A stretch of DNA of 64,000 nucleotides, taken from Pycnopodia helianthoides. Its lineage: Eukaryota > Echinodermata > Asteroidea > Forcipulatida > Asteriidae. The translations under genes were made by a program, and so were the position numbers. The notes beneath the pieces were generated by a model. It did no database searches. It was not told the origin of the DNA and saw only the letters and a program-made list of their open reading frames with translations. The DNA is taken from assembly GCA_032158295.1 (NCBI GenBank), contig CM063254.1, positions 7,980,439-8,044,438 on the forward strand, written 5' to 3'. This document shows positions 44,515 through 57,900 of this stretch, piece by piece. How positions within the stretch are numbered: position 1 is the stretch's first letter; each line of letters opens with the position of its first letter.

Positions 44515-45469
44515 CTGTGAACACATATCAGTGAATTAGGCCTACATAATGCAGTAAATTATCCCGCTACAGAAAATTAATATTATTGCTACACAAAAAT
44601 CATCATTCGTGTAGGTGTACGGTGCATGGTAGAATTGTTTCATTGCCAATAGTTTATTTTCAGCGCCATGTCGGATGGTATAAATAGAATGCCGTATTAA
44701 TTCAAATGGAAAGATATAATGTTTTTCAAATGACATGTTTGACATCGACAATGTACAAGATTCAAACGTCCAATAACAATGACCAACCGATAAACCTAAT
44801 TCCGACTGCAAGCAATGCATAGTATTTAGCTTGAATAATTTCAGAATCACTTGCTAAATGCGTTGAAAATGCGATAGAGGCCATATTATGGTGGTCAATC
44901 AAAACAAGAGTTCATGCGATGTAACACAGCTAGCATGCACAACACCCAATGTCAAGCTCGTCTCGACGACCCCGTGACCTTTCACATCTTGCTTGCAAGC
45001 TTGTCAATTTAGTCACAGTCAGCGCGCAGCCTGTTGAAAACACGTTCCGTTTATTTGCTACGTATGCATAGACCGCCCGGTTTTTGCATACGTAATGAGA
45101 TTTGACGTGCCATTTTCATAAAACATTGAAAAAAAAAAAAGAAAAAAAAAGTATATACCAACTTGGATAATGATTCAAATTAATGTTCTGTTCATAAAAA
45201 TAGATTTTTTGATGATCAAAAAGAGAAATTTTGGAACGAAAATGAAGACGTGAATGTCCAGAAAAAAAGGTCAATGTAAAAGCCGGATTTTTTTCCCTTT
45301 CCCAACGACCGGCAGAAACAACCTGCCCATGTATGTGTAGTTTAACTATTCCTCTTTCCTAGAAAGGCCATGGTATATCTCGATCCTTTGAGAAACAGTC
45401 AAGAGCACCCGAAATATCCCACAAGAACAGGCCTTCGACACAACGTTGAAATTTTCCGTAGGCAGCCAT

Positions 45470-45555
45470 ATCTATTTATAATACAGCAATTTTCATTGGT
45501 CATCACTCAAGATCTGGAGAATTCTTGTCCAATCACATATCGCGAACAATTGGCT
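45470..45555 (-). promoter_or_regulatory. TATA plus three-CCAAT promoter, copy A
   Basis: On the minus strand: CCAAT (plus ATTGG 45549), inverted CCAAT (plus CCAAT 45529), CCAAT (plus ATTGG 45495), TATAAATA (plus 45473-45480). It points left toward the gene P exons about 1 kb away. Confidence 0.55.
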
Positions 45556-45749
45556 TAGTCCAGTGAAGCAGGGTATGGCATCCACCGTGAAGATGTGTAA
45601 CTTAATGTAAGGCTGGCGGAGCACATGGTTACCAGACTATTTTTCGTTGTAAAATGATTTCGTTCGAGGGGTTTCATTCGAGATATAGCGAAATTATAAT
45701 AAAAACAATGTTATGTTATTGACACGAAAACAGTAAAATAGGCAGTATT

Positions 45750-45910
45750 CAGATTTTATTGAATCAAATGGACATGAAAGAAAAATATTTTATTGCCTCC
45801 ATTAGTCTTCATCAAAAGATACAATATGAAAATGACAATGTAAATGTAAAATGTTTACAAGGTTTAAGTATTTAAATCTCATTAAAAATAGCACAATATC
45901 CTACAAACAG
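45750..45910 (-). CDS. Putative terminal exon and 3' UTR of gene Q, copy A
   Basis: Acceptor TTGTTTTATTGCAG, short coding end AVCRILCYF in phase 1, then UTR with AATAAA signals (plus TTTATT at 45788 and 45755). Confidence 0.35.
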
Positions 45911-46331
45911 CTGCAATAAAACAATAAGTAACGGCATGGTAAAAGTACGAGTGACAACAGTAAACAAATCGTAACTCCAGTCGAAATACCTTTTTTTTAA
46001 CTGTTAGCGTAAAAATAAGTACTTGGTATAAAAAGTAGTTGAAAACATCAAAAAGCAATCATCCAAATAGACTTCTTAACATGTAACACTAAAGTGTTTT
46101 CACGTAACATGGTGGTGTGACCATGGAGTAAGGAAGTGTGACGTTAAATTTAAATACCGGTATTGTATCATGTGTCACCCCAAGAACAGTTCAATGTCAA
46201 GTTGAAGTGGCAAGCTTAAAATATAAATTATGGATGTATAAACAAATAAATAATAACTACAATATGGGAATACCATTTGTGTTAAACAGTTTAGTTGTAA
46301 TGGTCAACTGTGATTTAATTAGATAACACAA

Positions 46332-46493
46332 AAGCCCGGTTCATACTAGCGAATATTGACGTCACAAATTTGCAACAGTTAAATCGCAGGGGTTGAACCG
46401 TGCTCAACTCTTGCGAATTATTCGCAGCAAAGACAGAGTTGTGACGTCAATATTCGCTTCGCATTCTCGCAGCAAGTAGTATGAACCGGGCTT
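46332..46493. mobile_element. MITE g in unit A
   Basis: Inverse ends AAGCCCGGTTCATACTA / TAGTATGAACCGGGCTT, two TGACGTCA octamers. Confidence 0.85.
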
Positions 46494-46841
46494 AAGGCAC
46501 ACGCTGATTACAAAACAAATTCTTGAAAGGCAAAAGGATGCATAGCCTGTATACATTTATATAAAACATAAAAATAAAAAAGTATAAAAAAGTGTATGAC
46601 ATTAACTGCATACACATAATGACATGATGTATTGCATTCATGCTAAGCACTGTTCAATCTGAAGTCAAAAATATTTAAACAAATTGAAAATATAGACTAT
46701 GGTAAAATATAAAATTAAAGTAAAATGGCAATATGGAAATATCATGGTTTAATACGGGGAACCGTACACCCAGGCTTCATCACCACGTCAGGACAGATCC
46801 ACTCACTTTGTATGTTGTGTGGCAATTAGAAATAAAAATAC

Positions 46842-46928
46842 CTTGTATTTGTACAGTTGTATTAAGTGAATCACCAATTGCTTTTGTGCCTGAACCAAGC
46901 CCAAGGAAGATCACTTTGACTGGTGGGC
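46842..46928 (-). CDS. Putative internal exon of gene Q, copy A
   Basis: 87 nt, acceptor CCCCAACTACAG, donor CAAG|GTATTT, 28 codons ending DSLNTTVQIQ; one codon longer than U3. Overlaps on the opposite strand a 105-codon frame (MEISWFNTGN..) which I reject because it is frameshifted in U3 and drifts freely. Confidence 0.42.
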
Positions 46929-47336
46929 CTGTAGTTGGGGTGGGAAAATCAAGAGTTTACATTAGACGATACCTTCAGATACGTGATGATGCATATTACT
47001 CAATTAGACCAGATATAATTTTAAAATGTTTGTTGTCCCGGCTTTTCTAAAAGGAAGGAAGCGCCCCGCCCCCTCTTTCCATACAAGTACAAAACAACAA
47101 AAAAGTCAAAATAATAAAAAAAAATATAAATTTAAAAAGCAATTAAGAAACACCCAATGAAACAGTATAACTATTTTGAATTATAACGTTTTGGGGGTTA
47201 TGCTATTAATAGATTGCGTAAATATAAGAATCGTTCACAACTCGTGTGTTCTGTGCTTCCACTTTTGAGGAGACTTGATAAATTAAGGCGTTAAAGTTGG
47301 CCCTATTTGACCGGGGAAGTGGACAAGTGCTTCACG

Positions 47337-49694
47337 AAAACTGGCAGCAGGTCGGTTTTGGGAAAAGAAATTTTTTTGTTGTTCGCGTGTTTTTTTTTGT
47401 CTTCTGGGGTAGTTAGGAAAAATTCCAAACGGCTGACCTGCCAACAAATGAAAAGAATACTAAAGTTCAGTCGTCTGTAAACATGTTTGATTGGTTTTCA
47501 AGAGGTTGAGAGACTTGTGAGTATTTTTGATTATTTATGATAAGCATTGGTTCCTATGGGAGTTTATTTAGTTTAGTCTTACTAGTTTGTTTCCTTCCAA
47601 GTGAAAACACCTCAACGCCGGTGAAAGATTCCCTGCGTCCGGGCATCAATCTTGAAAAATATCCTTACACCTCTTGGCAAATAGGACTATTTATTTTTTA
47701 GTGCCTATGTCATCCAGAATACCTCAAGTTGAAATTTAACAACCCCCAGGGCCCAATTTCATGGAGCTGCTTAAGCAGAAAATTTTGCTGAAACAAAAAA
47801 TTCATTGCTTAGTAAAATCAGACTACCGGCCAAGACTATACACTCAATTGTTATGCTTAGTAAACAACAGCTAAATACCAGTCACAAGCAATGTATAAGG
47901 CATGAAATTTTGGCCAGTAACATGTGTAAAATAAGCAAGCTATTTTCGTGCTTAAGCAAATTTTATACTTAAGCAGCTCCATGAAATTGGGCCCAGGTCA
48001 CATTTGGGCATCATATTTACACTGCGGTACTGGGCTCTCGAATCAGAGTATTGAGTAATAGCCTATATAATATTTTGAGGGCCTAAAACTTAATTTTCCA
48101 TCTTTGTTTTCGGGGAGAGGGGAAAACTGGCAGCAGGTCGGTTTTGGGAAAAGACAAATTTTTGTTGTTCGCGTGGTTTTTTTGTCTTCTGGGGTCGTTG
48201 GGAAAAATTCCAAACGGCTGACCTGCCAACAAATGAAAAGAATTCTAAAGTTCAGTCGTCTGTAAACATGTTTGATTGGTTTTCAAGGGGTTGAGAGACT
48301 TGTGAGCATTTTTGAATATTTATCATAAGCATTGGTTCCTATGGGAGTTTATTTAGTTTAGTCTTACTAGTTTGTTTCCTTCCAAGTGAAAAAACCTCAA
48401 CGCCGGTGAAATTTTCCCTGCGTCCGGGCATCAATCTTGAAAAATATCCTTACACTTCTTGGCAAATAGGACTATTTATTTTTTAGTGCCTATGTCATCC
48501 AAAATACCTCAAGTTGAAAGTTAACAACCCCCAGGGCCCAATTTCATGGAGCTGCTTAAGCAGAAAATTTTGCTTAAGCAAAAAAAATCATTTCTTAGTA
48601 AAATCAGACTACAGGCCAAGACTATACACTCAATTGTTATGCTAAGTAAACAACAGCTAAATACCAGTCACAAGCAATGTATAAGGCATGAAATTTTGGC
48701 GAGTAACATGTGTAAAATAAGCAAGCTATTTTCGTGCTTAAGCAAATTTTGTAATTAAGCAGCTCCATGAAATTGGGCCCAGGTCACATTTGGGCATGAT
48801 ATTTACACTGCGGTACTGGGATCTCGAATCAGTCTATTGAGTAATAGCCTATATATTATTTCGAGGGCCTAAAACTTCATTTTCCATCTTTGTTTTCGGG
48901 GAGAGGGGAAAACTGGCAGCAGGTCGGTTTTGGGAAAAGACAAATTTTTGTTGTTCGCGTGGTTTTTTGTCTTCTGGGGTCGTTGGGAAAAATTTCAAAC
49001 GGCTGAACTGCAAACAAATGAAAAGAATTCTAAAGTTCAGTCGTCTGTAAACATGTTTGATTGGTTTTCAAGAGGTTGAGAGACTTGTGAGTATTTTTGA
49101 ATATTTATCATAAGCATTGGTTCCTATGGGAGTTTATTTAGTTTAGTCTTACTAGTTTGTTTCCTTCCAAGTGAAAACACCTCAACGCCGGTGAAATTTT
49201 TCCTGCGTCCGGGCATCAATCTTGAAAAATATCCCTACACCTCTTGGCAAATAGGACTATTTATTTTTTAGTGCCTATGTCATCCAGAATACCTCAATTT
49301 GAAAGTTAACAACCCCCAGGGCCCAATTTCATGGAGCTGCTTAAGCACAAAATTTTGCTTCAGCAAAAAAATCATTGCTTAGTAAAATCAGACTACCGGC
49401 CAAGACTATACACTCAATTGTTATGCTAAGTAAACAACAGCTAAATACCAGTCACAAGCAATGTATAAGGCATGCAATTTTGGCCAGTAACATGTGTAAA
49501 ATAAGCAAGCTATTTTCGTGCTTAAGCAATTTTTTAACTTAAACAGCTCCATGAAATTGGGCCCAGGTCACATTTGGGCATCATATTTACACTGCGGTAC
49601 TGGGCTCTCGAATCAGTCTATTGGGTAATAGCCTATATATTATTTTGAGGGCCTAAAACTAAATTGTCCATCTTTGTTTTCGGGGAGAGGGGGT
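47337..49694 (+). repeat. 786 bp nested tandem repeat, three copies
   Basis: The block starting AAAACTGGCAGCAGGTCGG begins at 47337, 48123 and 48909, exactly 786 bp apart. Each copy runs through module a, a full MITE b (about 47749-47994, 48534-48780, 49319-49564) and the first ~130 bp of c to CGGGGAGAGGGG, where it jumps back. Only the last copy continues into full module c (GGGGGTAGGGGG). Confidence 0.92.
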
Positions 49695-49984
49695 AGGGGG
49701 CTATCTTTGGAGCGCTTGCTTGGACTAGGTGTTTCCATGGTGCTTGTTAACAACACGAAACCACTGATAGCCCGCTAACCGGCTATTCCCGCTTGTGTAT
49801 TGGACTCACTGCACCCAGTCATGTACAGGTAAACACTGTACATGTCCACCTTGGCATTTATTATTCAAGTACATGAACATGTGTACAGCCGAGCGCCGAC
49901 ACTTGCACACCCTTGCAGTGAGTCCGCGAGCGGAAATAGCCGTTTCGCGGGCTACAGCCGGTCTGTTTTTCCTTGGTTTGCGTT

Positions 49985-50407
49985 GATTGGTCGGAAATTT
50001 ACGCTGATCGGTCAAGAGGTAATGAGGTGCGGGGTTTAAAACCTCAACCATCGTCTGTGTTCGCTTCACGAGCATTTCGCTCAGTCTCTAGTAATGTTTT
50101 GTCCCTTTTTCTTCAAAATATGTTGTCAATTATGTTTTGAGTGTTATGGTTGGATTCCTTAGACATTGAAGATCAAGCCCGTGTTCTTAGTATTTCTTTC
50201 ATGATTTTCGAAAGTGGTAAAAATTGGGCATATCTGGTACTATAGTCTGTCAACATTGGTCGAAATTGCACTTATGGTCGAACCTCGTGCACAACACCTC
50301 GTAACCCTCCGGTAAACAGCCCGTCTGTAGAGAGGGTTACGATCATCGCAACTAATTCTGTAACATGTTTTGGGTTTCTTTTTTTTTGCAATTGTTTCTT
50401 TAATAAA
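49985..50407 (+). ncRNA. Module c putative compact transcription unit, copy B
   Basis: ATTGG (49986), GATCGGTC, TTTAAAA (50035), hairpin near 50302, AATAAA (50402). Same layout as 8811-9232. Confidence 0.33.
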
Positions 50408-50511
50408 ATGTTTTTGCAGTATTTCATGTAACTTTGATTGCGTAGTTGCATCAACAAATACAAAAAAAAAAAAAAAAAAATGAAAAAATAAAAATAAACA
50501 AATAAAATCTC

Positions 50512-50915
50512 TACCTTATACTAAAAAAAGATAAAAAAGTTACGCAATGCTGGTAGTGTCAGGCGTTCACGCGCCCGAGGGGTTAGATAGCGCGCTCTGC
50601 GCCCCCCTACGGACAACGATATAGTTCCCTTATTCGTGGCGGTTGACCCAGCAGCATATCCTCCCCTGTCTCCCCTGCCTAGCCACTAGGGCCCTGACAC
50701 CTTAGGGGAGGAAGCAAGGCAGATCCCAATCACACTGTTGCCACAGACAGCAAAAGGCCTTGAACCTATATTAGTGCAGACGGCATTCGAACCTGGATCG
50801 CGTGGTCCAAGTGTTGAGACAGTCCCAGCACCTTATCCCACTGCGCTAGTAAGGTGTTGGTACTTTAACCCGTGAGTTTACAATGCATAGTAATACGAGT
50901 GCACCCAACCAGACT
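50512..50915 (-). mobile_element. tRNA-derived SINE in unit B
   Basis: As in unit A with one fewer C near 50869, which breaks the accidental antisense frame. Confidence 0.85.
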
Positions 50916-51742
50916 GCAGTCTCTGGGAGAAAACAACAGACGGCAACATGTATCTATATAGTCTTGGTTCCAAGACCTTCGCACCGAAATGGATCAATTC
51001 CAACAACAGAGGGCGTCACTATCCCTGGTTCGATTTAGCTTCCACGAAGGTCTTGGGTATCTTGTAAAAGGGTGTAAAGTGTTTCATTGTTTTTCCCGCA
51101 ACTTTCCGGGGGAGTCATACGATCGAGTTTGCATCTTTTCGTGAATTATTCATGAATCGCCATGCGTTTATAACAGGGAACGTTGTTGTGAATAGTATTG
51201 TGGCGAGAGAGGTACCTTCTCGTCAGGAATTATTATAGGCCCAAGTGAATAAAATGCATTCTGAATAGAGCTTGATATTGGGTTTACCTTAAGTTTTGGA
51301 CTGAAAAATTCTATAGATTATTCTGGCATTGCTTATTTGTTTATAACAATATTCTGTTAACTTAGTCCTTGTTTGTTGAAGGTTTACATGAACAGTGCAG
51401 GAATTGTTAAACAACGAGGAAGTTAATATGAGATGATTTCACAAGTAAAGTGGATGGAGTTCATGGGAGTTACAGGGGAAGTATACGTTTGGTTTTTGAA
51501 ACCGTTCGATTGTTTTAATCCTATACAAATGTAGCTATCTACAATAAAACTAACCCGTGAAAAATTCATTTCAAAAGGTGGTCGAGTTTTTTTAGATATC
51601 GCCGAAAATCCGGAGCGAATGTCCATTCGCAGGAAGAATAATCCGTAATTGGAATACACAATCTGATCGTTTTTGCAGTAACTTTTCACAGATTTAAATT
51701 TTGGGGGATAAAAACTAATAACATCTTTATTCAATAACCACA

Positions 51743-51886
51743 TTATTTCGATGTAAAATGTTTCTCAAAATGCTTCATACTATCAATTAAAAGTTGCTGT
51801 ACTTCTAACCAAGTAAGTTTATTGCCATTATTTTTAATAGTGATTACGATAACAAATTGTTGAACAGACATAGATTCCCACACTAC
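51743..51886 (-). CDS. Putative last coding exon of gene P, copy B
   Basis: Identical in frame to 44128-44271. Confidence 0.43.
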   Translation of the reverse strand, partial: VVWESMSVQQFVIVITIKNNGNKLTWLEVQQLLIDSMKHFEKHFTSK

Positions 51887-52058
51887 CTATGTACATGTAC
51901 ATTGTACATTGTACAGTAGTAGGCTGGCTACAGTACATGCATAAAATGTATTACATTTATTTATGCACTTTGACCTTGCAATAGAGAAACTGCATGTAGG
52001 CCATGCACAGGGCGCGCGGTATTTGAAACGCTCATTATATATGCAGCAAAATACGTAC

Positions 52059-52129
52059 TGTTGAAAGTAGCATGTGGGAGTGATGGCCATTACGAACAAC
52101 GGTGAATGATCCAAACAGTCGCCTCTCTT
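52059..52129 (-). CDS. Putative penultimate exon of gene P, copy B
   Basis: Identical to 44444-44514. Confidence 0.4.
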
Positions 52130-53084
52130 CTGTGAACACATATCAGTGAATTAGGCCTACATAATGCAGTAAATTATCCCGCTACAGAAAATTAATATTA
52201 TTGCTACACAAAAATCATCATTCGTGTAGGTGTACGGTGCATGGTAGAATTGTTTCATTGCCAATAGTTTATTTTCAGCGCCATGTCGGATGGTATAAAT
52301 AGAATGCCGTATTAATTCAAATGGAAAGATATAATGTTTTTCAAATGACATGTTTGACATCGACAATGTACAAGATTCAAACGTCCAATAACAATGACCA
52401 ACCGATAAACCTAATTCCGACTGCAAGCAATGCATAGTATTTAGCTTGAATAATTTCAGAATCACTTGCTAAATGCGTTGAAAATGCGATAGAGGCCATA
52501 TTATGGTGGTCAATCAAAACAAGAGTTCATGCGATGTAACACAGCTAGCATGCACAACACCCAATGTCAAGCTCGTCTCGACGACCCCGTGACCTTTCAC
52601 ATCTTGCTTGCAAGCTTGTCAATTTAGTCACAGTCAGCGCGCAGCCTGTTGAAAACACGTTCCGTTTATTTGCTACGTATGCATAGACCGCCCGGTTTTT
52701 GCATACGTAATGAGATTTGACGTGCCATTTTCATAAAACATTGAAAAAAAAAAAAGAAAAAAAAAGTATATACCAACTTGGATAATGATTCAAATTAATG
52801 TTCTGTTCATAAAAATAGATTTTTTGATGATCAAAAAGAGAAATTTTGGAACGAAAATGAAGACGTGAATGTCCAGAAAAAAAGGTCAATGTAAAAGCCG
52901 GATTTTTTTCCCTTTCCCAACGACCGGCAGAAACAACCTGCCCATGTATGTGTAGTTTAACTATTCCTCTTTCCTAGAAAGGCCATGGTATATCTCGATC
53001 CTTTGAGAAACAGTCAAGAGCACCCGAAATATCCCACAAGAACAGGCCTTCGACACAACGTTGAAATTTTCCGTAGGCAGCCAT

Positions 53085-53170
53085 ATCTATTTATAATACA
53101 GCAATTTTCATTGGTCATCACTCAAGATCTGGAGAATTCTTGTCCAATCACATATCGCGAACAATTGGCT
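53085..53170 (-). promoter_or_regulatory. TATA plus three-CCAAT promoter, copy B
   Basis: Same boxes as 45470-45555. Confidence 0.55.
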
Positions 53171-53364
53171 TAGTCCAGTGAAGCAGGGTATGGCATCCAC
53201 CGTGAAGATGTGTAACTTAATGTAAGGCTGGCGGAGCACATGGTTACCAGACTATTTTTCGTTGTAAAATGATTTCGTTCGAGGGGTTTCATTCGAGATA
53301 TAGCGAAATTATAATAAAAACAATGTTATGTTATTGACACGAAAACAGTAAAATAGGCAGTATT

Positions 53365-53525
53365 CAGATTTTATTGAATCAAATGGACATGAAAGAAAAA
53401 TATTTTATTGCCTCCATTAGTCTTCATCAAAAGATACAATATGAAAATGACAATGTAAATGTAAAATGTTTACAAGGTTTAAGTATTTAAATCTCATTAA
53501 AAATAGCACAATATCCTACAAACAG
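53365..53525 (-). CDS. Putative terminal exon and 3' UTR of gene Q, copy B
   Basis: Same as 45750-45910. Confidence 0.35.
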
Positions 53526-53946
53526 CTGCAATAAAACAATAAGTAACGGCATGGTAAAAGTACGAGTGACAACAGTAAACAAATCGTAACTCCAGTCGAA
53601 ATACCTTTTTTTTAACTGTTAGCGTAAAAATAAGTACTTGGTATAAAAAGTAGTTGAAAACATCAAAAAGCAATCATCCAAATAGACTTCTTAACATGTA
53701 ACACTAAAGTGTTTTCACGTAACATGGTGGTGTGACCATGGAGTAAGGAAGTGTGACGTTAAATTTAAATACCGGTATTGTATCATGTGTCACCCCAAGA
53801 ACAGTTCAATGTCAAGTTGAAGTGGCAAGCTTAAAATATAAATTATGGATGTATAAACAAATAAATAATAACTACAATATGGGAATACCATTTGTGTTAA
53901 ACAGTTTAGTTGTAATGGTCAACTGTGATTTAATTAGATAACACAA

Positions 53947-54108
53947 AAGCCCGGTTCATACTAGCGAATATTGACGTCACAAATTTGCAACAGTTAAATC
54001 GCAGGGGTTGAACCGTGCTCAACTCTTGCGAATTATTCGCAGCAAAGACAGAGTTGTGACGTCAATATTCGCTTCGCATTCTCGCAGCAAGTAGTATGAA
54101 CCGGGCTT
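53947..54108. mobile_element. MITE g in unit B
   Basis: Same as 46332-46493. Confidence 0.85.
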
Positions 54109-54456
54109 AAGGCACACGCTGATTACAAAACAAATTCTTGAAAGGCAAAAGGATGCATAGCCTGTATACATTTATATAAAACATAAAAATAAAAAAGTAT
54201 AAAAAAGTGTATGACATTAACTGCATACACATAATGACATGATGTATTGCATTCATGCTAAGCACTGTTCAATCTGAAGTCAAAAATATTTAAACAAATT
54301 GAAAATATAGACTATGGTAAAATATAAAATTAAAGTAAAATGGCAATATGGAAATATCATGGTTTAATACGGGGAACCGTACACCCAGGCTTCATCACCA
54401 CGTCAGGACAGATCCACTCACTTTGTATGTTGTGTGGCAATTAGAAATAAAAATAC

Positions 54457-54543
54457 CTTGTATTTGTACAGTTGTATTAAGTGAATCACCAATTGCTTTT
54501 GTGCCTGAACCAAGCCCAAGGAAGATCACTTTGACTGGTGGGC
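54457..54543 (-). CDS. Putative internal exon of gene Q, copy B
   Basis: Same as 46842-46928. Confidence 0.42.
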
Positions 54544-54951
54544 CTGTAGTTGGGGTGGGAAAATCAAGAGTTTACATTAGACGATACCTTCAGATACGTG
54601 ATGATGCATATTACTCAATTAGACCAGATATAATTTTAAAATGTTTGTTGTCCCGGCTTTTCTAAAAGGAAGGAAGCGCCCCGCCCCCTCTTTCCATACA
54701 AGTACAAAACAACAAAAAAGTCAAAATAATAAAAAAAAATATAAATTTAAAAAGCAATTAAGAAACACCCAATGAAACAGTATAACTATTTTGAATTATA
54801 ACGTTTTGGGGGTTATGCTATTAATAGATTGCGTAAATATAAGAATCGTTCACAACTCGTGTGTTCTGTGCTTCCACTTTTGAGGAGACTTGATAAATTA
54901 AGGCGTTAAAGTTGGCCCTATTTGACCGGGGAAGTGGACAAGTGCTTCACG

Positions 54952-57900
54952 AAAACTGGCAGCAGGTCGGTTTTGGGAAAAGAAATTTTTTTGTTGTTCG
55001 CGTGTTTTTTTTTGTCTTCTGGGGTAGTTAGGAAAAATTCCAAACGGCTGACCTGCCAACAAATGAAAAGAATACTAAAGTTCAGTCGTCTGTAAACATG
55101 TTTGATTGGTTTTCAAGAGGTTGAGAGACTTGTGAGTATTTTTGATTATTTATGATAAGCATTGGTTCCTATGGGAGTTTATTTAGTTTAGTCTTACTAG
55201 TTTGTTTCCTTCCAAGTGAAAACACCTCAACGCCGGTGAAAGATTCCCTGCGTCCGGGCATCAATCTTGAAAAATATCCTTACACCTCTTGGCAAATAGG
55301 ACTATTTATTTTTTAGTGCCTATGTCATCCAGAATACCTCAAGTTGAAATTTAACAACCCCCAGGGCCCAATTTCATGGAGCTGCTTAAGCAGAAAATTT
55401 TGCTGAAACAAAAAATTCATTGCTTAGTAAAATCAGACTACCGGCCAAGACTATACACTCAATTGTTATGCTTAGTAAACAACAGCTAAATACCAGTCAC
55501 AAGCAATGTATAAGGCATGAAATTTTGGCCAGTAACATGTGTAAAATAAGCAAGCTATTTTCGTGCTTAAGCAAATTTTATACTTAAGCAGCTCCATGAA
55601 ATTGGGCCCAGGTCACATTTGGGCATCATATTTACACTGCGGTACTGGGCTCTCGAATCAGAGTATTGAGTAATAGCCTATATAATATTTTGAGGGCCTA
55701 AAACTTAATTTTCCATCTTTGTTTTCGGGGAGAGGGGAAAACTGGCAGCAGGTCGGTTTTGGGAAAAGACAAATTTTTGTTGTTCGCGTGGTTTTTTTGT
55801 CTTCTGGGGTCGTTGGGAAAAATTCCAAACGGCTGACCTGCCAACAAATGAAAAGAATTCTAAAGTTCAGTCGTCTGTAAACATGTTTGATTGGTTTTCA
55901 AGGGGTTGAGAGACTTGTGAGCATTTTTGAATATTTATCATAAGCATTGGTTCCTATGGGAGTTTATTTAGTTTAGTCTTACTAGTTTGTTTCCTTCCAA
56001 GTGAAAAAACCTCAACGCCGGTGAAATTTTCCCTGCGTCCGGGCATCAATCTTGAAAAATATCCTTACACTTCTTGGCAAATAGGACTATTTATTTTTTA
56101 GTGCCTATGTCATCCAAAATACCTCAAGTTGAAAGTTAACAACCCCCAGGGCCCAATTTCATGGAGCTGCTTAAGCAGAAAATTTTGCTTAAGCAAAAAA
56201 AATCATTTCTTAGTAAAATCAGACTACAGGCCAAGACTATACACTCAATTGTTATGCTAAGTAAACAACAGCTAAATACCAGTCACAAGCAATGTATAAG
56301 GCATGAAATTTTGGCGAGTAACATGTGTAAAATAAGCAAGCTATTTTCGTGCTTAAGCAAATTTTGTAATTAAGCAGCTCCATGAAATTGGGCCCAGGTC
56401 ACATTTGGGCATGATATTTACACTGCGGTACTGGGATCTCGAATCAGTCTATTGAGTAATAGCCTATATATTATTTCGAGGGCCTAAAACTTCATTTTCC
56501 ATCTTTGTTTTCGGGGAGAGGGGAAAACTGGCAGCAGGTCGGTTTTGGGAAAAGACAAATGTTTGTTGTTCGCGTGGTTTTTTGTCTTCTGGGGTCGTTG
56601 GGAAAAATTTCAAACGGCTGAACTGCAAACAAATGAAAAGAATTCTAAAGTTCAGTCGTCTGTAAACATGTTTGATTGGTTTTCAAGAGGTTGAGAGACT
56701 TGTGAGTATTTTTGAATATTTATCATAAGCATTGGTTCCTATGGGAGTTTATTTAGTTTAGTCTTACTAGTTTGTTTCCTTCCAAGTGAAAACACCTCAA
56801 CGCCGGTGAAATTTTTCCTGCGTCCGGGCATCAATCTTGAAAAATATCCCTACACCTCTTGGCAAATAGGACTATTTATTTTTTAGTGCCTATGTCATCC
56901 AGAATACCTCAATTTGAAAGTTAACAACCCCCAGGGCCCAATTTCATGGAGCTGCTTAAGCACAAAATTTTGCTTCAGCAAAAAAATCATTGCTTAGTAA
57001 AATCAGACTACCGGCCAAGACTATACACTCAATTGTTATGCTAAGTAAACAACAGCTAAATACCAGTCACAAGCAATGTATAAGGCATGCAATTTTGGCC
57101 AGTAACATGTGTAAAATAAGCAAGCTATTTTCGTGCTTAAGCAATTTTTTTAACTTAAACAGCTCCATGAAATTGGGCCCAGGTCACATTTGGGCATCAT
57201 TTTTACACTGCGGTACTGGGCTCTCGAATCAGAGTATTGAGTAATAGCCTATATAATATTTTGAGGGCCTAAAACTTCATTTTCCATCTTTGTTTTCGGG
57301 GAGAGGGGAAAACTGGCAGCAGGTCGGTTTTGGGGAAAAGACAAATTTTTGTTGTTCGCGTGGTTTTTTTGTCTTCTGGGGTCGTTGGGAAAAATTCCAA
57401 ACGGCTGACCTGCCAACAAATGAAAAGAATTCTAAAGTTCAGTCGTCTGTAAACATGTTTGATTGGTTTTTCAAGGGGTTGAGAGACTTGTGAGCATTTT
57501 TGAATATTTATCATAAGCATTGGTTCCTATGGGAGTTTATTTAGTTTAGTCTTACTAGTTTGTTTCCTTCCAAGTGAAAAAACCTCAACGCCGGTGAAAT
57601 TTTCCCTGCGTCCGGGCATCAATCTTGAAAAATATCCTTACACTTCTTGGCAAATAGGACTATTTATTTTTTAGTGCCTATGTCATCCAAAATACCTCAA
57701 GTTGAAAGTTAACAACCCCCAGGGCCCAATTTCATGGAGCTGCTTAAGCAGAAAATTTTGCTTAAGCAAAAAAAATCATTTCTTAGTAAAATCAGACTAC
57801 AGGCCAAGACTATACACTCAATTGTTATGCTAAGTAAACAACAGCTAAATACCAGTCACAAGCAATGTATAAGGCATGAAATTTTGGCGAGTAACATGTG

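Larger units (their letters stand above)
38522..47144 (+). repeat. Array unit A
   Basis: Begins with module i (38522-38660). A duplicated TTAA-flanked element then replaces the rest of i, all of a and the left end of MITE b. From 41723 it continues b, c, SINE, d, e, f, g, h in normal order. The part from about 42180 is nearly identical to unit B, offset by 7,615-7,617 bp. Confidence 0.9.
47145..54759 (+). repeat. Array unit B (7,615 bp)
   Basis: From AAGAAACACCCAATG to the same landmark in unit C. It holds three copies of the 786 bp i-a-b-c module and one copy each of SINE, d, e, f, g, h. It is nearly identical to unit A over the shared part. Confidence 0.92.

Noticed and set aside
46733..47050. 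105-codon plus-strand frame MEISWFNTGN..
   Set aside because: It is frameshifted in the inverted unit and overlaps, antisense, a better-supported exon with splice borders.
48546..48758. 70-codon frame starting MELLKQKILLKQ, repeated at many places
   Set aside because: It lies wholly inside palindromic MITE b; recurrence reflects MITE copies, and other copies of the MITE break the frame.
49806..50075. 89-codon minus-strand frame MLVKRTQTMVEVLNP.. in module c
   Set aside because: It covers the CCAAT/TATA promoter region antisense, lacks a domain, and overlaps other equally long frames on both strands.
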